Below the pieces are notes generated by a model, which had not been told where the DNA came from, ran no database searches, and saw only the letters and a list, made by a program, of their open reading frames with translations. The position numbers and the translations under genes were made by a program. This document shows, piece after piece, positions 36,563-45,592 of a stretch of DNA of 64,000 nt. The stretch comes from Candidatus Alistipes merdigallinarum. Its GTDB lineage: Bacteria > Bacteroidota > Bacteroidia > Bacteroidales > Rikenellaceae. Each line of letters begins with the position of its first letter. Within the stretch, counting starts at the first letter, position 1. The stretch covers positions 1 to 64,000 of the forward strand of contig DWXH01000014.1 of NCBI GenBank assembly GCA_019119305.1, read 5' to 3'.

Positions 36563-36688
36563 AACCTAACTTAACCCAACTTACCTAATCGTATCTTGGT
36601 CTAACTAACCTTGACACTCAACTAACCTTAACACTAACTATTCATCAAGTCTTTATCTTGCAAAAGGACTTGCGGGTAACTTTTGTTT
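36531..36688 (-). ncRNA. candidate small RNA with GTTAG-type repeats
   Basis: A TAATTTTG -7 element on the minus strand (36695-36702) and the strong terminator at 36524-36562 would define a transcript of about 155 bases. It contains six or so copies of a loose GGTTAG/GTTAAG motif between 36563 and 36645, and a CAAGTC...GACTTG hairpin at the 5' end. A 15-codon ORF (start 36692) would be leaderless or just upstream of the start point, so translation is doubtful. No annotated family was recognised. The rest of the 428-base gap 36475-36902 holds the flanking promoters only. Confidence 0.4.
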
Positions 36689-36825
36689 CCATCACAAAAT
36701 TAAGCGGATCGACAAGATATTTTTTTTCTCTTTTATTCATTTTTTTGCATTCCTGTTTCTATCTGTCGATTATTTAGATGATAAAAAAACATTTTGTGAT
36801 TTTTATACATTTGGAGAAAATATTG

Positions 36826-36833
36826 TAACTTTG
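36826..36833 (+). promoter_or_regulatory. -7 element of the acidic lipoprotein-DUF1080-ThuA set
   Basis: TAACTTTG (TAnnTTTG) lies 69 bases before the ATG at 36903. Confidence 0.5.
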
Positions 36834-36902
36834 ATCCGTAAGGCGTAGAGAACTGGCGGATGAATGCGACAGTCTGACGTTTTTCGGGCATGATGTAGAG
36901 TT

Positions 36903-37583
36903 ATGATGAGGAAATGGATAGGAGCATTCGTTGTGATGTGGTTGCTTTCGGGCTGCCTCAAAACCGACGAAACTCAATACTATACGGATATTTACTGGTT
37001 TCGAAATGCAACCGTCGTAGCGGGAATCGATACTTCGTCGCACCAGTCATTTATTTTGCCGATATCGGTTTTTCGGACAGCCGGTTTGGTTTATGAGACC
37101 GATTCCGTCGCTTTCGAAGTACTTACGTCGGAAACGACTGCTGCCACCCCCGAAGTTTATGAGTTAGAATCGAATGTTGTCCGGTTTGTCGATGCCGATA
37201 CGGTCCGTTCGGAGATTAGAATGAAGGTGCATTCCGGAGGGTTGATGCAAAACGATACCGTTGCTTTGCGGTTGATCTACGATCATCCGTCCAGTACGGC
37301 GGCATTGCGGCGTCACGATCGGATCAGTGTGGTACTGATGCCCGTAGCTCCGACTCCTGAACCTGAACCCGATCCGGAACCGGATTCCGGAACTGAAACT
37401 GATCCGAGTACGGATGAAGATCCCGATTCCGACGATGGAACAGGTTCGGATGCCGATGCGGGAGAAGACAACGATACGACGACAGATGCATCAACAGAGA
37501 CAGATGCGGGGATGGAAGCCGATGGGGAAGGAGAACCCGCAGCGGACAGTCTTGCAACTGTATCGATAAGAGACAGCTTTTAA
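36903..37583 (+). CDS. lipoprotein with highly acidic C-terminal tail
   Basis: A 226-residue protein that I do not recognise. The lipoprotein signal is MMRKWIGAFVVMWLLSGC, with Cys at 18; the start could also be the second Met. Residues ~25-150 form a beta-rich domain with Tyr/Trp near the start (YYTDIYWF). From about 150 the sequence becomes low-complexity and acidic: a Pro-Glu-Pro-Asp stretch and then Asp/Glu/Thr/Gly repeats for about 70 residues. It heads the plus-strand set, 47 bases before the DUF1080 gene. It may be an outer-membrane-anchored accessory or Ca-binding protein, but that is a guess. Confidence 0.75.
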   Translation: MMRKWIGAFVVMWLLSGCLKTDETQYYTDIYWFRNATVVAGIDTSSHQSFILPISVFRTAGLVYETDSVAFEVLTSETTAATPEVYELESNVVRFVDADTVRSEIRMKVHSGGLMQNDTVALRLIYDHPSSTAALRRHDRISVVLMPVAPTPEPEPDPEPDSGTETDPSTDEDPDSDDGTGSDADAGEDNDTTTDASTETDAGMEADGEGEPAADSLATVSIRDSF

Positions 37584-37630
37584 GGTAGGCGAAGTTTAGA
37601 AGAATATTTAACCTGTAACCCAAATAGATC

Positions 37631-38410
37631 ATGAAGAGACAAGTGTTGTGCGGCATGTTGTGCATAGGTATATGCATGAATGCCCAAGGACAAGAAGAGA
37701 AAAAATACCCCGATCCGGCTCCGATGCAGCCTGAGATGTCTGAATTCTGGACGCCCCAGCCGAAAATTGTGGTTCCGCCGGACATGGACCAGGCCATTGT
37801 TACTCCGCCTTCCGATGCTATCGTTTTGCTGGGATTGGAGGCGGACAATGCCGACGAGTGGGTTAACTGTGATCCGAACAAAACGGTGGAGTGGGGAGTG
37901 GAAAAGGGCATTATGACCGTTAAACCCAATTCAGGAAGCATCCGGACCAAACGGGAGTTCGGCGATTTTCAGTTGCATGTCGAATGGAGTGCTCCTACGG
38001 AGATTGTGGGCGAAAGCCAAGGCCGAGGCAACAGCGGTGTCTTTATGCAGGGACTTTACGAGGTTCAGATTCTCGACAACTACGGAAACGAGACCTATGC
38101 GAACGGTCAGGCCGGCAGTATCTATAAACAGACACCTCCATTGGTGAATGCCTGTCAGAAACCAGGTAAATGGAATACGTACGATATTATCTATACGGCT
38201 CCCCGGTTCAAAGAGGATGGATCGTTGCAGTCGCACGGTCGGATTACGGTGCTGCACAACGGTGTATTGATTCAGAACAATACGATGATTCTCGGAACGA
38301 CCGAATTTATCGGATTCCCACGTATCGTTGCGCATGGCAAGGGCCCGATTATTTTACAGGATCATTTGAATCCCGTACGTTTCAGAAATATCTGGATTCG
38401 GGAGTTGTAA
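37631..38410 (+). CDS. DUF1080 protein (3-keto-disaccharide hydrolase-type domain)
   Basis: A 259-residue exported protein, with a signal peptide ending near CMNAQG at residue 20. A Pro-rich linker runs to about 60, followed by the jelly-roll DUF1080 domain. Typical segments are WGVEKGIMTVKPNSGSIRTK, FGDFQLHVEW, RGNSGVFMQGLYEVQILD and KPGKWNTYDIIYTAP, ending RFRNIWIREL. DUF1080 proteins have been linked to hydrolysis of 3-keto-glycosides. It is 75 bases upstream of a ThuA-like gene. That pairing recurs in Bacteroidetes and fits processing of oxidised sugars. Enzymatic function here is inferred. Confidence 0.85.
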   Translation: MKRQVLCGMLCIGICMNAQGQEEKKYPDPAPMQPEMSEFWTPQPKIVVPPDMDQAIVTPPSDAIVLLGLEADNADEWVNCDPNKTVEWGVEKGIMTVKPNSGSIRTKREFGDFQLHVEWSAPTEIVGESQGRGNSGVFMQGLYEVQILDNYGNETYANGQAGSIYKQTPPLVNACQKPGKWNTYDIIYTAPRFKEDGSLQSHGRITVLHNGVLIQNNTMILGTTEFIGFPRIVAHGKGPIILQDHLNPVRFRNIWIREL

Positions 38411-38485
38411 CGGAGCGATTTCCGATTGTGTAGATAGAGCGAATGAGCCCCCCGCGGGGGAGTGTTATAAATCAAAACGACGAGT

Positions 38486-39421
38486 ATGAAAATAGCGGTA
38501 CGATGCAAACAGATACTGAGCGTGTTTTTGGTATCGATGTTTTTCTGTGTCGGATGTGCTAAAGATCCGATTCGGGTTCTGTTGGTTACGGGGCAGAACA
38601 ACCATAATTGGCAGGTCAGTCACGAAGTTTTGCGTTCGGTGATCGAGCAGTCGGAGCTGTTTGCGGTCGATTATGCCATAACACCGCCGAAGGGTGGGGA
38701 TATGTCTGCGTTCAAGCCCGATTTTTCGGCTTATGATGTCGTATTGCTCGATTATAACGGTGACCGCTGGAGCGAGGAGACGGACCGTGCATTTTTGGAT
38801 TTTGTAGATAACGGTGGCGGTGTAGTGATTTACCATGCGGCCGATAATGCGTTTGCCGGATGGGATGCATTCAATCGGATTATCGCCTTAGGGGGTTGGG
38901 AAGGTCGTAATGAGCAGTCGGGACCTTATGTCTATTGGCAGGGAGACCGTTTGGTGCGGGATTCTTCGGCCGGACCCGGTGGGTCGCACGGGGCACAACG
39001 GGAATATCAGGTGAATTGCCGCAATACGAAACATCCCATTACGCAAGGGCTTCCCGAAGTGTGGATGCATGCGCAGGATGAGCTGTACGATCGTATGAGA
39101 GGGCCTGGAAATATCGATGCATTGCTTTATACCGGATATGCCGATTCGACGCGGGGCGGATCGGGTCGTGAGGAGCCTTTGGTCTTCACGGTTGATTATG
39201 GGAAGGCCCGTATTCTGCATTTGATGTTGGGCCATATTGGCGGTGAGAATACGCCGGAATTTTGCCCTGCCGTGGCATGTGCCGGTTTCCAGACTCTGTT
39301 GTTGCGCGGATTGGAGTGGGCTGCGACGGGGAAGGTGACGCAGGAGGTCCCTGCAGATTTTCCGTCAGCCGATAAAAGCGTTACACGTCCGATCCGTATG
39401 CTGACGGATTCCCTCCAATAA
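38486..39421 (+). CDS. ThuA-like lipoprotein
   Basis: A 311-residue protein with a lipoprotein signal (SMFFCVGCAK, Cys ~24). The ThuA (glutamine-amidotransferase-like flavodoxin fold) domain starts IRVLLVTGQNNHNW. It includes YDVVLLDYNGDRW, GGGVVIYHAADNAF, and TKHPITQGLPEVW with MHAQDELYDRM. The DUF1080 gene is upstream. ThuA proteins act in trehalose and 3-keto-sugar metabolism, though their reaction is poorly defined. A GC-rich palindrome (CCCCCGCGGGGG, 38449-38460) lies just before it. Nothing downstream for 800 bases is coding. Confidence 0.87.
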   Translation: MKIAVRCKQILSVFLVSMFFCVGCAKDPIRVLLVTGQNNHNWQVSHEVLRSVIEQSELFAVDYAITPPKGGDMSAFKPDFSAYDVVLLDYNGDRWSEETDRAFLDFVDNGGGVVIYHAADNAFAGWDAFNRIIALGGWEGRNEQSGPYVYWQGDRLVRDSSAGPGGSHGAQREYQVNCRNTKHPITQGLPEVWMHAQDELYDRMRGPGNIDALLYTGYADSTRGGSGREEPLVFTVDYGKARILHLMLGHIGGENTPEFCPAVACAGFQTLLLRGLEWAATGKVTQEVPADFPSADKSVTRPIRMLTDSLQ

Positions 39422-39697
39422 CCTGTTTCCGTCCGACGAGGATAGAAACATGAAGACGGGCGGGAAAAAGCTTGAACCCTGTTTGGACGGGGAGGGTAGA
39501 CTTGTGTATGCAGTAGGAAAATGTTGATTGAAATCGAGGGTAGATAATGGTGGAGACCGGAAACGGTGGTAAATCAAAAAACAAGGTTTTTAGAATTGAT
39601 GATACAGAATCGTATTTTATAATACTCTTGATTATGAATTAATTATATGTGTAATTGAAAACAGAAACCCAATATAAGAAGGAGCTTAATACTCTCC

Positions 39698-39738
39698 TGA
39701 GTTCTGTTTCTATTTACACAAAATTTTGGGTAGTGTCC
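39698..39738 (+). repeat. 41-base direct repeat, copy A (IS-end-like)
   Basis: It shares 34 of 41 bases with copy B at 39945-39985, and the core ATTTACACAAAATTTTGG is identical. From memory the core resembles the ends of IS256-type elements of Bacteroidetes. No transposase frame is present between or beside the copies. Confidence 0.55.
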
Positions 39739-39879
39739 AGCTGTTTATAAAATTTGGAGAGAGATTTCAGTTCTCAGTTGGTGGAAATTTGTGCTCGTCG
39801 GGGACGGGTGATTCTTCCCCTTACCGCGCAAGCGCTCATTAACCGATGAGTTTTTAAGTAGATACAATTTCTGAAAACG

Positions 39880-39921
39880 AAATCGGGAAGACAACTATAA
39901 AAATGTCTTCCCGATTTTTAT
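39880..39921 (+). terminator. hairpin with T-run between the direct repeats
   Basis: AAATCGGGAAGACA pairs with TGTCTTCCCGATTT, followed by TTTATTTT on the plus strand. No complete gene precedes it, so it may end a remnant or the ThuA transcript. Confidence 0.7.
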
Positions 39922-39944
39922 TTTAAAAAGAAGAAACTTATAAC

Positions 39945-39985
39945 TGAATCCTGTTCCCATTTACACAAAATTTTGGACAGTGTCA
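39945..39985 (+). repeat. 41-base direct repeat, copy B (IS-end-like)
   Basis: The second copy is in the same orientation as copy A and 247 bases downstream. Six of the seven differences are transitions, indicating an old duplication or decayed element ends. Confidence 0.55.
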
Positions 39986-39995
39986 AAAAAGAGTT

Positions 39996-40237
39996 TTCCC
40001 CGTTCTCTCGATTCCTTTTTACTCTCTCATCCCTCCATTTTCCCTTTCTCCTCACTTCTCTTTCATCCCATTCACTTCATCCCATTCCATTCTATCCCAT
40101 CTTCTCCTTATTACTTTGTTTCCCCTTTTCTATCTTTCCTTTCTCAGCTCTTCCTCTTATACATTTGCAACCCTCTTATACGCACGCTCATGCTTTTTCT
40201 TTCTCTATCACCTGTTTTCGCCCCTCCTTTCCAGCAT
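39996..40237. other. G-depleted polypyrimidine tract in a gene-free region
   Basis: The plus strand is almost only C and T with some A; between 40011 and 40145 there is a single G. The open frames that cross it are rich in Ser/Pro/Phe/Leu for compositional reasons and are not gene-like. On the minus strand it is purine-rich and directly follows the stop of the leucine operon. The wider gap 39422-40237 has no gene; 39422-39697 shows nothing else recognisable. Confidence 0.7.
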
Positions 40238-41821
40238 TTATGCCGGATTCGAGGATGAAACAGGTGATTCGGTATGAACGGTTTCGTTGGTATGGATCGG
40301 CATATTTTCGATACGATTCAACATCTTCAGGGTCGCTTTGATGGCGGCTTCGGTCTGGTCTGCATCCAGCCCCCTTGTCTTGAAGGTATCGCCCCTATAT
40401 TCCCATGTGATATAGGTCTGGACAAATGCATCGGTACGTCCTCCGGGAGGGATCGATACGGAGTAGTTGACCAGCATCGGGAAGTCGCGGCCGAGTTGTT
40501 TCTTGTAGATGTTCCGAATGGCCCTCATGAAGGCATCGTACTGACCGTCTCCCGAAGCCGTCTCTTCGTACTCCTGGTCGTTGATCCGAATTTTTATCGT
40601 AGCTACCGGACGTAATCCGTAGGCCAGGGACAGGTTGTAGTTCAAGATGTGGACCTTTGTTTCGTGCAGGTCCTGTTTCAGTACGTCGGCAATAATATAG
40701 GGCAGGTCCTCGGAGGTGACGGCCTGTTTTTTATCTCCCAGTTCGATGATCCGTTCGGTTACTTTGCGCATGGCGTCATCGTCCAGATCGATACCGAGAG
40801 TCTCGAGGTTCTTTTTGATGTTCGCCTTTCCCGACATCTTGCCGAGTGCATACTCCCGGACGCGCCCGAAACGTTCGGGGAGCAGGTCGTTAAAGTAGAG
40901 GTTGTTTTTGTTGTCCCCGTCGGCATGAATGCCGGCACATTGCGTAAAAACGTTCTCCCCGACAATCGGTTTGTTGGCCGGAATGTGGATTCCTGTATAG
41001 GTCTCGACCATGCGGCTGACGTGGTTGATGTTTTTTTCGACAATCGAATTACCCACCTTCAACTGATCGTTGAGGACTGCAATAACGCTAGACAACGGGG
41101 CATTCCCGGCACGTTCACCGAGCCCGTTGACCGTCGTATGGATGCCTTGGATACCTGCCTTTATGGCGGCTGCGACATTGGCTACAGCCAGATCGTAATC
41201 GTTGTGGGCATGAAAATCGAACCGCAAATCAGGATAGCGTTCGACCATATCGTGACAAGCGGCATAACACGTATCCGGATTCATGATACCCAACGTATCG
41301 GGAATCATGAACCGTAGGATCGGTTCGTTACGCAGGGCGTCGATCATGTTGTAGACATAGTCGGGTGAATGACGCATGCCGTTCGACCAATCCTCCAAAT
41401 AGAGGTTGACGGCGATCCCTGCTTCAGTGGCTTGTTCAATGGCCCTCTTTATATCGTCGATATGCTGTTGCGGTGTCTTTTTGAGTTGCAGCTCGCAATG
41501 GCGCAATGAGCCTTTAGTCAGCAGGTTTATGACTTTACATCCCGCCTCTTCGATCCATTTCAGCGAGAGACCGTTGTCGACGAAACCGAGTACCTCGATG
41601 CGATCGAGATATCCCCGTGCAGCGGCCCATGTTGCAATCCGACGTACGGCTTCGAATTCGCCCTCCGAAACTCGGGCAGAAGCGATTTCGATCCGGTTGA
41701 CACGGAGTTCGTCGAGCAACAGCCGGGCGATACTTAACTTTTCGCGGACAGCGAACGAAACACCCGAAGTCTGCTCTCCGTCACGAAGGGTGGTGTCGAG
41801 TATTTCAATCTCTTTAACCAT
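40238..41821 (-). CDS. second 2-isopropylmalate synthase-like enzyme (probable citramalate synthase)
   Basis: A 527-residue DRE-TIM metallolyase. [19 protein letters not shown] is at residues 5-23. The metal-binding HAHND is in RFDFHAHNDYDLAVAN near 203, and NGLGERAGNAPLS is near 237. A C-terminal LeuA dimer/regulatory domain runs from about 395 (LSLAYGLRPVATIKI). It condenses acetyl-CoA with a 2-oxo acid. As leuA lies three genes upstream, this copy may be a citramalate synthase making isoleucine precursors, though it could be an isopropylmalate synthase. It is last in the leu operon, 14 bases after leuD. Confidence 0.82.
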   Translation of the reverse strand: MVKEIEILDTTLRDGEQTSGVSFAVREKLSIARLLLDELRVNRIEIASARVSEGEFEAVRRIATWAAARGYLDRIEVLGFVDNGLSLKWIEEAGCKVINLLTKGSLRHCELQLKKTPQQHIDDIKRAIEQATEAGIAVNLYLEDWSNGMRHSPDYVYNMIDALRNEPILRFMIPDTLGIMNPDTCYAACHDMVERYPDLRFDFHAHNDYDLAVANVAAAIKAGIQGIHTTVNGLGERAGNAPLSSVIAVLNDQLKVGNSIVEKNINHVSRMVETYTGIHIPANKPIVGENVFTQCAGIHADGDNKNNLYFNDLLPERFGRVREYALGKMSGKANIKKNLETLGIDLDDDAMRKVTERIIELGDKKQAVTSEDLPYIIADVLKQDLHETKVHILNYNLSLAYGLRPVATIKIRINDQEYEETASGDGQYDAFMRAIRNIYKKQLGRDFPMLVNYSVSIPPGGRTDAFVQTYITWEYRGDTFKTRGLDADQTEAAIKATLKMLNRIENMPIHTNETVHTESPVSSSNPA

Positions 41822-41835
41822 AGATTTTATTCGTG

Positions 41836-42429
41836 TTATGATCTTGATTGTTCGAATCGTTCGATGTCATCTTTGATGCTGAGCAGGTAGTCTACGTCGT
41901 CGTATCCGTTCATCAGACACTCTTTCTTGTATCCGTCGATATCGAACGAAGTTTTGTCGCCGGTAGCGCAGATCGTAAAGGTCTGGTTCGGCAGGTCGAC
42001 TTCGAACTGTGCTTTCGGATCAGCGGCGATGGCTGCGAAAATTTTGTTCAAGAACTCTTCGCTGACTTGTACGACGACCAAGCCGTTGTTCAGTGCATTG
42101 TTTTTGAAAATATCGGCGAAGAAGCTTGAAACGACCACGCGGAATCCGTAGTCGAAAACGGCCCATGCGGCATGCTCCCGCGAGGAGCCGCATCCGAAAT
42201 TTTTGGCAGCGACGAGAATCTCTCCACCGTATTTGGAGTCGTTCAGCGGGAAAGAGGCGATCTTGTTTCCCTGTTTGTCGTATCTCCAGTCACGGAACAG
42301 GTTGTCGCCGAATCCTTTGCGTTCCACAGCCTTCAGAAAGCGGGCTGGGATAATCTGATCCGTATCTACATTTTCTATATTGAGCGGGCAAGCCGTTGTA
42401 GTAAGTTTCGTGAATTTAGGAATAGCCAT
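41836..42429 (-). CDS. leuD: 3-isopropylmalate dehydratase small subunit
   Basis: A 197-residue LeuD of normal length. It contains [14 protein letters not shown] near 18, the swivelling-domain signature [15 protein letters not shown] near 72, and [20 protein letters not shown]. It pairs with LeuC to isomerise 2-isopropylmalate to 3-isopropylmalate. It lies 30 bases after leuC in the leucine operon. Confidence 0.95.
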   Translation of the reverse strand: MAIPKFTKLTTTACPLNIENVDTDQIIPARFLKAVERKGFGDNLFRDWRYDKQGNKIASFPLNDSKYGGEILVAAKNFGCGSSREHAAWAVFDYGFRVVVSSFFADIFKNNALNNGLVVVQVSEEFLNKIFAAIAADPKAQFEVDLPNQTFTICATGDKTSFDIDGYKKECLMNGYDDVDYLLSIKDDIERFEQSRS

Positions 42430-42459
42430 ATTCGTAAATATTTATTTGTTCGGAGTAAA

Positions 42460-43863
42460 TTATAAGTTGAAGACTTCGCGCGGGTCGGAAACGACACCGG
42501 TTACGGCAGCAGCAGCGGCAACCAGCGGCCCTGCGAGCATGGTGCGTGCACCGGGACCTTGACGGCCTTCGAAATTACGGTTGGAGGTCGAAACGCTGTA
42601 CATGCCTGCCGGAATCTTGTCTGCATTCATGGCCAGGCAGGCCGAGCAACCCGGTTGACGCAGTTCGAATCCTGCCTCTTTGAGGATGACGTCGAGACCT
42701 TCGGCCTTAGCCTGAGCCTCCACCATTTTGGAACCGGGAACCAACCAAGCCGTTACGTGAGGCGCTTTTTTGCGTCCCTTTACCGCTTGGGCGAACTGGC
42801 GGAAGTCTTCGATGCGTCCATTCGTGCAACTGCCCAGAAATACATAGTCGACTCGTTTGCCGAGCATCTTCTCTCCGCTTTTGAAATCCATGTATCCGAG
42901 CGCTTTGGCAAAGCTGACTTTGTCACTGCCGCTGAGCCCTTCGTCCGAAGGGATCGTCTTTGTAATACCGATTCCCATACCCGGATTGGTTCCGTAGGTA
43001 ATCATCGGTTCGATATCGGCGGCATCGAACGTGTATTCCGTGTCGAATTTCGCATCCGGATCGGAAGCGAGCGTTTTCCATTTTTCAACGGCTTTGTCGA
43101 ACTCTTCGCCTTTCGGGGCGCGGTTACGGCCTTTGACGTAGTCGAACGTGGTCTGGTCGGGGGCGATGATACCGCCGCGGGCACCGCACTCGATGCTCAT
43201 GTTGCAGACTGTCATACGTTCCTCCATTGACAGGTCGCGGATGGCCTCTCCTGCGAATTCGATGAAGTGTCCGGTTCCTCCCGAAGCCGAGATTTTAGAA
43301 ATGATATATAAGATAATATCCTTGGCGGTTACGCCTTTCCCCCGCTTGCCGTTTACTGTGATCCGCATGGTTTTGGGTTTGGGTTGGAGGATACACTGCG
43401 AAGCGAAGACCATCTCCACTTCGGAGGTTCCGATACCGAAAGCTACGGCGCCGAAGGCTCCGTGGGTCGAGGTGTGGCTGTCGCCGCAGACGATCGTCAT
43501 GCCCGGTTGTGTAATACCCTGTTCGGGTCCTACGATGTGTACGACACCGTGGTTGGGGCTCCCCAGTTTGAAATATTCGATCCCGTTCGCCTCGCAGTTT
43601 TGGCTGAACGATTCGAGCTGTTTGCGGCTCTGTTCTTCGGTTACTGGCTTGTCTTGGTCCTGAGTCGGAACGTTGTGGTCCGGGGTCCCTGTGGTCTGTT
43701 GCGGACGGGCCACCTTGATCCCTCTGTTTTTCAGACCGAGAAAAGCGACCGGAGAGGTCACCTCGTGAATGTAGTGTCGGTCGATATATAATACGCTGCG
43801 ACCGCCGTCCAGTTGACGAACGACATGTGCATCCCAAACTTTGTCAAAAAGAGTTTTTCCCAT
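42460..43863 (-). CDS. leuC: 3-isopropylmalate dehydratase large subunit
   Basis: A 467-residue aconitase-family protein, started at [15 protein letters not shown]; further open codons upstream overlap leuA and are not conserved. Fe-S ligands are visible in [10 protein letters not shown] and GCSACLAMN. Substrate-binding segments [14 protein letters not shown] and [14 protein letters not shown] are intact. It begins 14 bases after the leuA stop. Confidence 0.96.
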   Translation of the reverse strand: MGKTLFDKVWDAHVVRQLDGGRSVLYIDRHYIHEVTSPVAFLGLKNRGIKVARPQQTTGTPDHNVPTQDQDKPVTEEQSRKQLESFSQNCEANGIEYFKLGSPNHGVVHIVGPEQGITQPGMTIVCGDSHTSTHGAFGAVAFGIGTSEVEMVFASQCILQPKPKTMRITVNGKRGKGVTAKDIILYIISKISASGGTGHFIEFAGEAIRDLSMEERMTVCNMSIECGARGGIIAPDQTTFDYVKGRNRAPKGEEFDKAVEKWKTLASDPDAKFDTEYTFDAADIEPMITYGTNPGMGIGITKTIPSDEGLSGSDKVSFAKALGYMDFKSGEKMLGKRVDYVFLGSCTNGRIEDFRQFAQAVKGRKKAPHVTAWLVPGSKMVEAQAKAEGLDVILKEAGFELRQPGCSACLAMNADKIPAGMYSVSTSNRNFEGRQGPGARTMLAGPLVAAAAAVTGVVSDPREVFNL

Positions 43864-43877
43864 TTTCTTGTGTTTTA

Positions 43878-45398
43878 TTATTTCGTTTCCTTTTTTTCTG
43901 TGGCATTGATCAGATTTAACGCATCGACGAAGGCTTCGACAGCCGCTTTGACCACATCCGTATTGGCCGAAAATCCGTGTACCAGCATCGAACCGCATTT
44001 GAGCTGGACGTGAACGCGTCCTACGTCGTCGCTCCCTTTGTTCATTGCCTGGATCAGGAACTCGGTGATCATGACCGATTCGTTGATCAGGCTTTTGATC
44101 GCCTTGACGGCTGCGTCCACCGGTCCGTTACCCGTGCTGGTGGCGGTGCGTTCGCTGTCGCCGATCTTCAGAATGACCGTGGCGGTAGGGATCAGTGTCC
44201 CTGTCAGAATCTGCAAATATTTTAATTGGATCCGTTTCGAAATCTTCTCTCCGGTGGTTGCTCCGACCAGATAGAGCAGGTCGTCGTCGCGAATATCCTT
44301 TTTCTGATCGGCCAGTTCGAGGAATTTTTTGTAGACCTTGTCCAATTCTTCATGTTCGAGCTTGTATCCGAGCAGCTCGAGCCGGTGGCTGAGAGCAGCC
44401 CGTCCGCTGCGGGCGGTCAGTGCGATGACCGATTCGTCGAGTCCCACATCCACCGGGTCGATGATTTCGTAGCTTTCCCGATTTTTCAGCACACCGTCCT
44501 GATGGATACCCGACGAGTGGGCGAACGCGTTACGCCCGACAATAGCTTTGTTGGCCTGTACCGGCATATTCATCATGCTGGAGACCATCCGGCTGGTCGA
44601 GGTGATCAGCTTCGAATTGATGCCGGTATCGACATTCAAGTGTTTGTGGCACCGGAGTGCCATAACCACCTCTTCGAGCGAAGTGTTTCCTGCACGTTCA
44701 CCGATACCGTTGATGGTCACTTCTGCCTGACGGGCTCCGTTGATTATACCTTCGAGCGTGTTGGCGGTAGCCATTCCGAGATCGTTGTGGCAGTGGGTCG
44801 AGATGATGGCCTTGTCTATGTTGCTGACATGCTCCATGAGGTACTTGATCTTTTTCCCGTATTGTAACGGCAGACAGTACCCCGTCGTATCCGGAATGTT
44901 GACGACCGTAGCACCGGCGGCGATTACGGCTTCCACTACACGGGCGAGGTATTCGTTGTCGGCACGGCCGGCATCCTCGGCATAGAACTCGACGTCCTCG
45001 ACATATTTCTTTGCATGTTTGACCGCCGCGACGGCCCGTTCTATGATCTCTTCCGGATTGGATTTCAGCTTATAGTATATGTGCGATTCCGACACACCGA
45101 TTCCCGTGTGGATACGTTTGTGTTTAGCCAGCGACAGTGCGTCGGCGGCGACGTCGATATCTTTTTGTACGGCTCGGGTCAGGGCACAGATCGTAGGATG
45201 GGTCACGGCTTTGGAGATTTCGCGGACCGAATTGAAATCCCCCGGACTCGAAATCGGGAAACCGGCTTCAATAATATCAACGCCCAACTCCTCCAATGCG
45301 CGTGCAACTTCTATTTTTTCAACGGTATTTAATTGGCATCCGGGAACTTGTTCCCCGTCGCGCAGTGTAGTATCAAAAATAAATAACTTTTCGCTCAT
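43878..45398 (-). CDS. leuA: 2-isopropylmalate synthase
   Basis: A 506-residue enzyme starting [20 protein letters not shown]. The metal-site motif is [15 protein letters not shown] near 200, and [18 protein letters not shown] is near 230. The C-terminal regulatory domain after about 390 should mediate leucine feedback ([20 protein letters not shown]). It makes 2-isopropylmalate from acetyl-CoA and 2-oxoisovalerate. It is first in the leuA-leuC-leuD-second-synthase operon. Confidence 0.95.
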   Translation of the reverse strand: MSEKLFIFDTTLRDGEQVPGCQLNTVEKIEVARALEELGVDIIEAGFPISSPGDFNSVREISKAVTHPTICALTRAVQKDIDVAADALSLAKHKRIHTGIGVSESHIYYKLKSNPEEIIERAVAAVKHAKKYVEDVEFYAEDAGRADNEYLARVVEAVIAAGATVVNIPDTTGYCLPLQYGKKIKYLMEHVSNIDKAIISTHCHNDLGMATANTLEGIINGARQAEVTINGIGERAGNTSLEEVVMALRCHKHLNVDTGINSKLITSTSRMVSSMMNMPVQANKAIVGRNAFAHSSGIHQDGVLKNRESYEIIDPVDVGLDESVIALTARSGRAALSHRLELLGYKLEHEELDKVYKKFLELADQKKDIRDDDLLYLVGATTGEKISKRIQLKYLQILTGTLIPTATVILKIGDSERTATSTGNGPVDAAVKAIKSLINESVMITEFLIQAMNKGSDDVGRVHVQLKCGSMLVHGFSANTDVVKAAVEAFVDALNLINATEKKETK

Positions 45399-45464
45399 AA
45401 TATCTATCCTTTATAACTTTCTACGGGCAAAATTAGTTCGTTTTGCACACGGCGAATCGAACTA

Positions 45465-45496
45465 CAAAGATATAAATACGACGTTAAAAAAACAAA
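45465..45496 (-). promoter_or_regulatory. promoter of the leucine operon
   Basis: On the minus strand, TTTG (45496-45493) lies 20 bases before TATCTTTG (45472-45465), fitting the Bacteroidetes -33/-7 spacing. A second TAATTTTG at 45435-45428, nearer leuA, is an alternative. Confidence 0.6.
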
Positions 45497-45592
45497 AACT
45501 GTAAATAAATAGCTCGTAATGAAGAGATAAAGGGCTGTTCTGAGCCGGTCGAATTACGACGGTGAATTTTTTCGATTCGGTACTCTCCCGAT

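Noticed and set aside
36563..36645. CRISPR-like or telomere-like repeat array
   Set aside because: The GGTTAG-like words are irregular in spacing and sequence, with no constant repeat or spacer pattern.
36648..36692. A 15-codon leader peptide
   Set aside because: The ATG coincides with or precedes the predicted transcript start and no ribosome site precedes it.
38449..38460. CCCCCGCGGGGG palindrome as a terminator
   Set aside because: No T-run follows and it lies inside an apparent operon; it may be chance or an operator.
39698..39985. A complete insertion sequence
   Set aside because: Only end-like direct repeats are present; there is no transposase frame and no inverted terminal pair.
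39973..40341. Possible proteins in the C/T-rich tract
   Set aside because: The translations are Ser/Pro/Phe/Leu low complexity produced by base composition, with no promoter or ribosome site.
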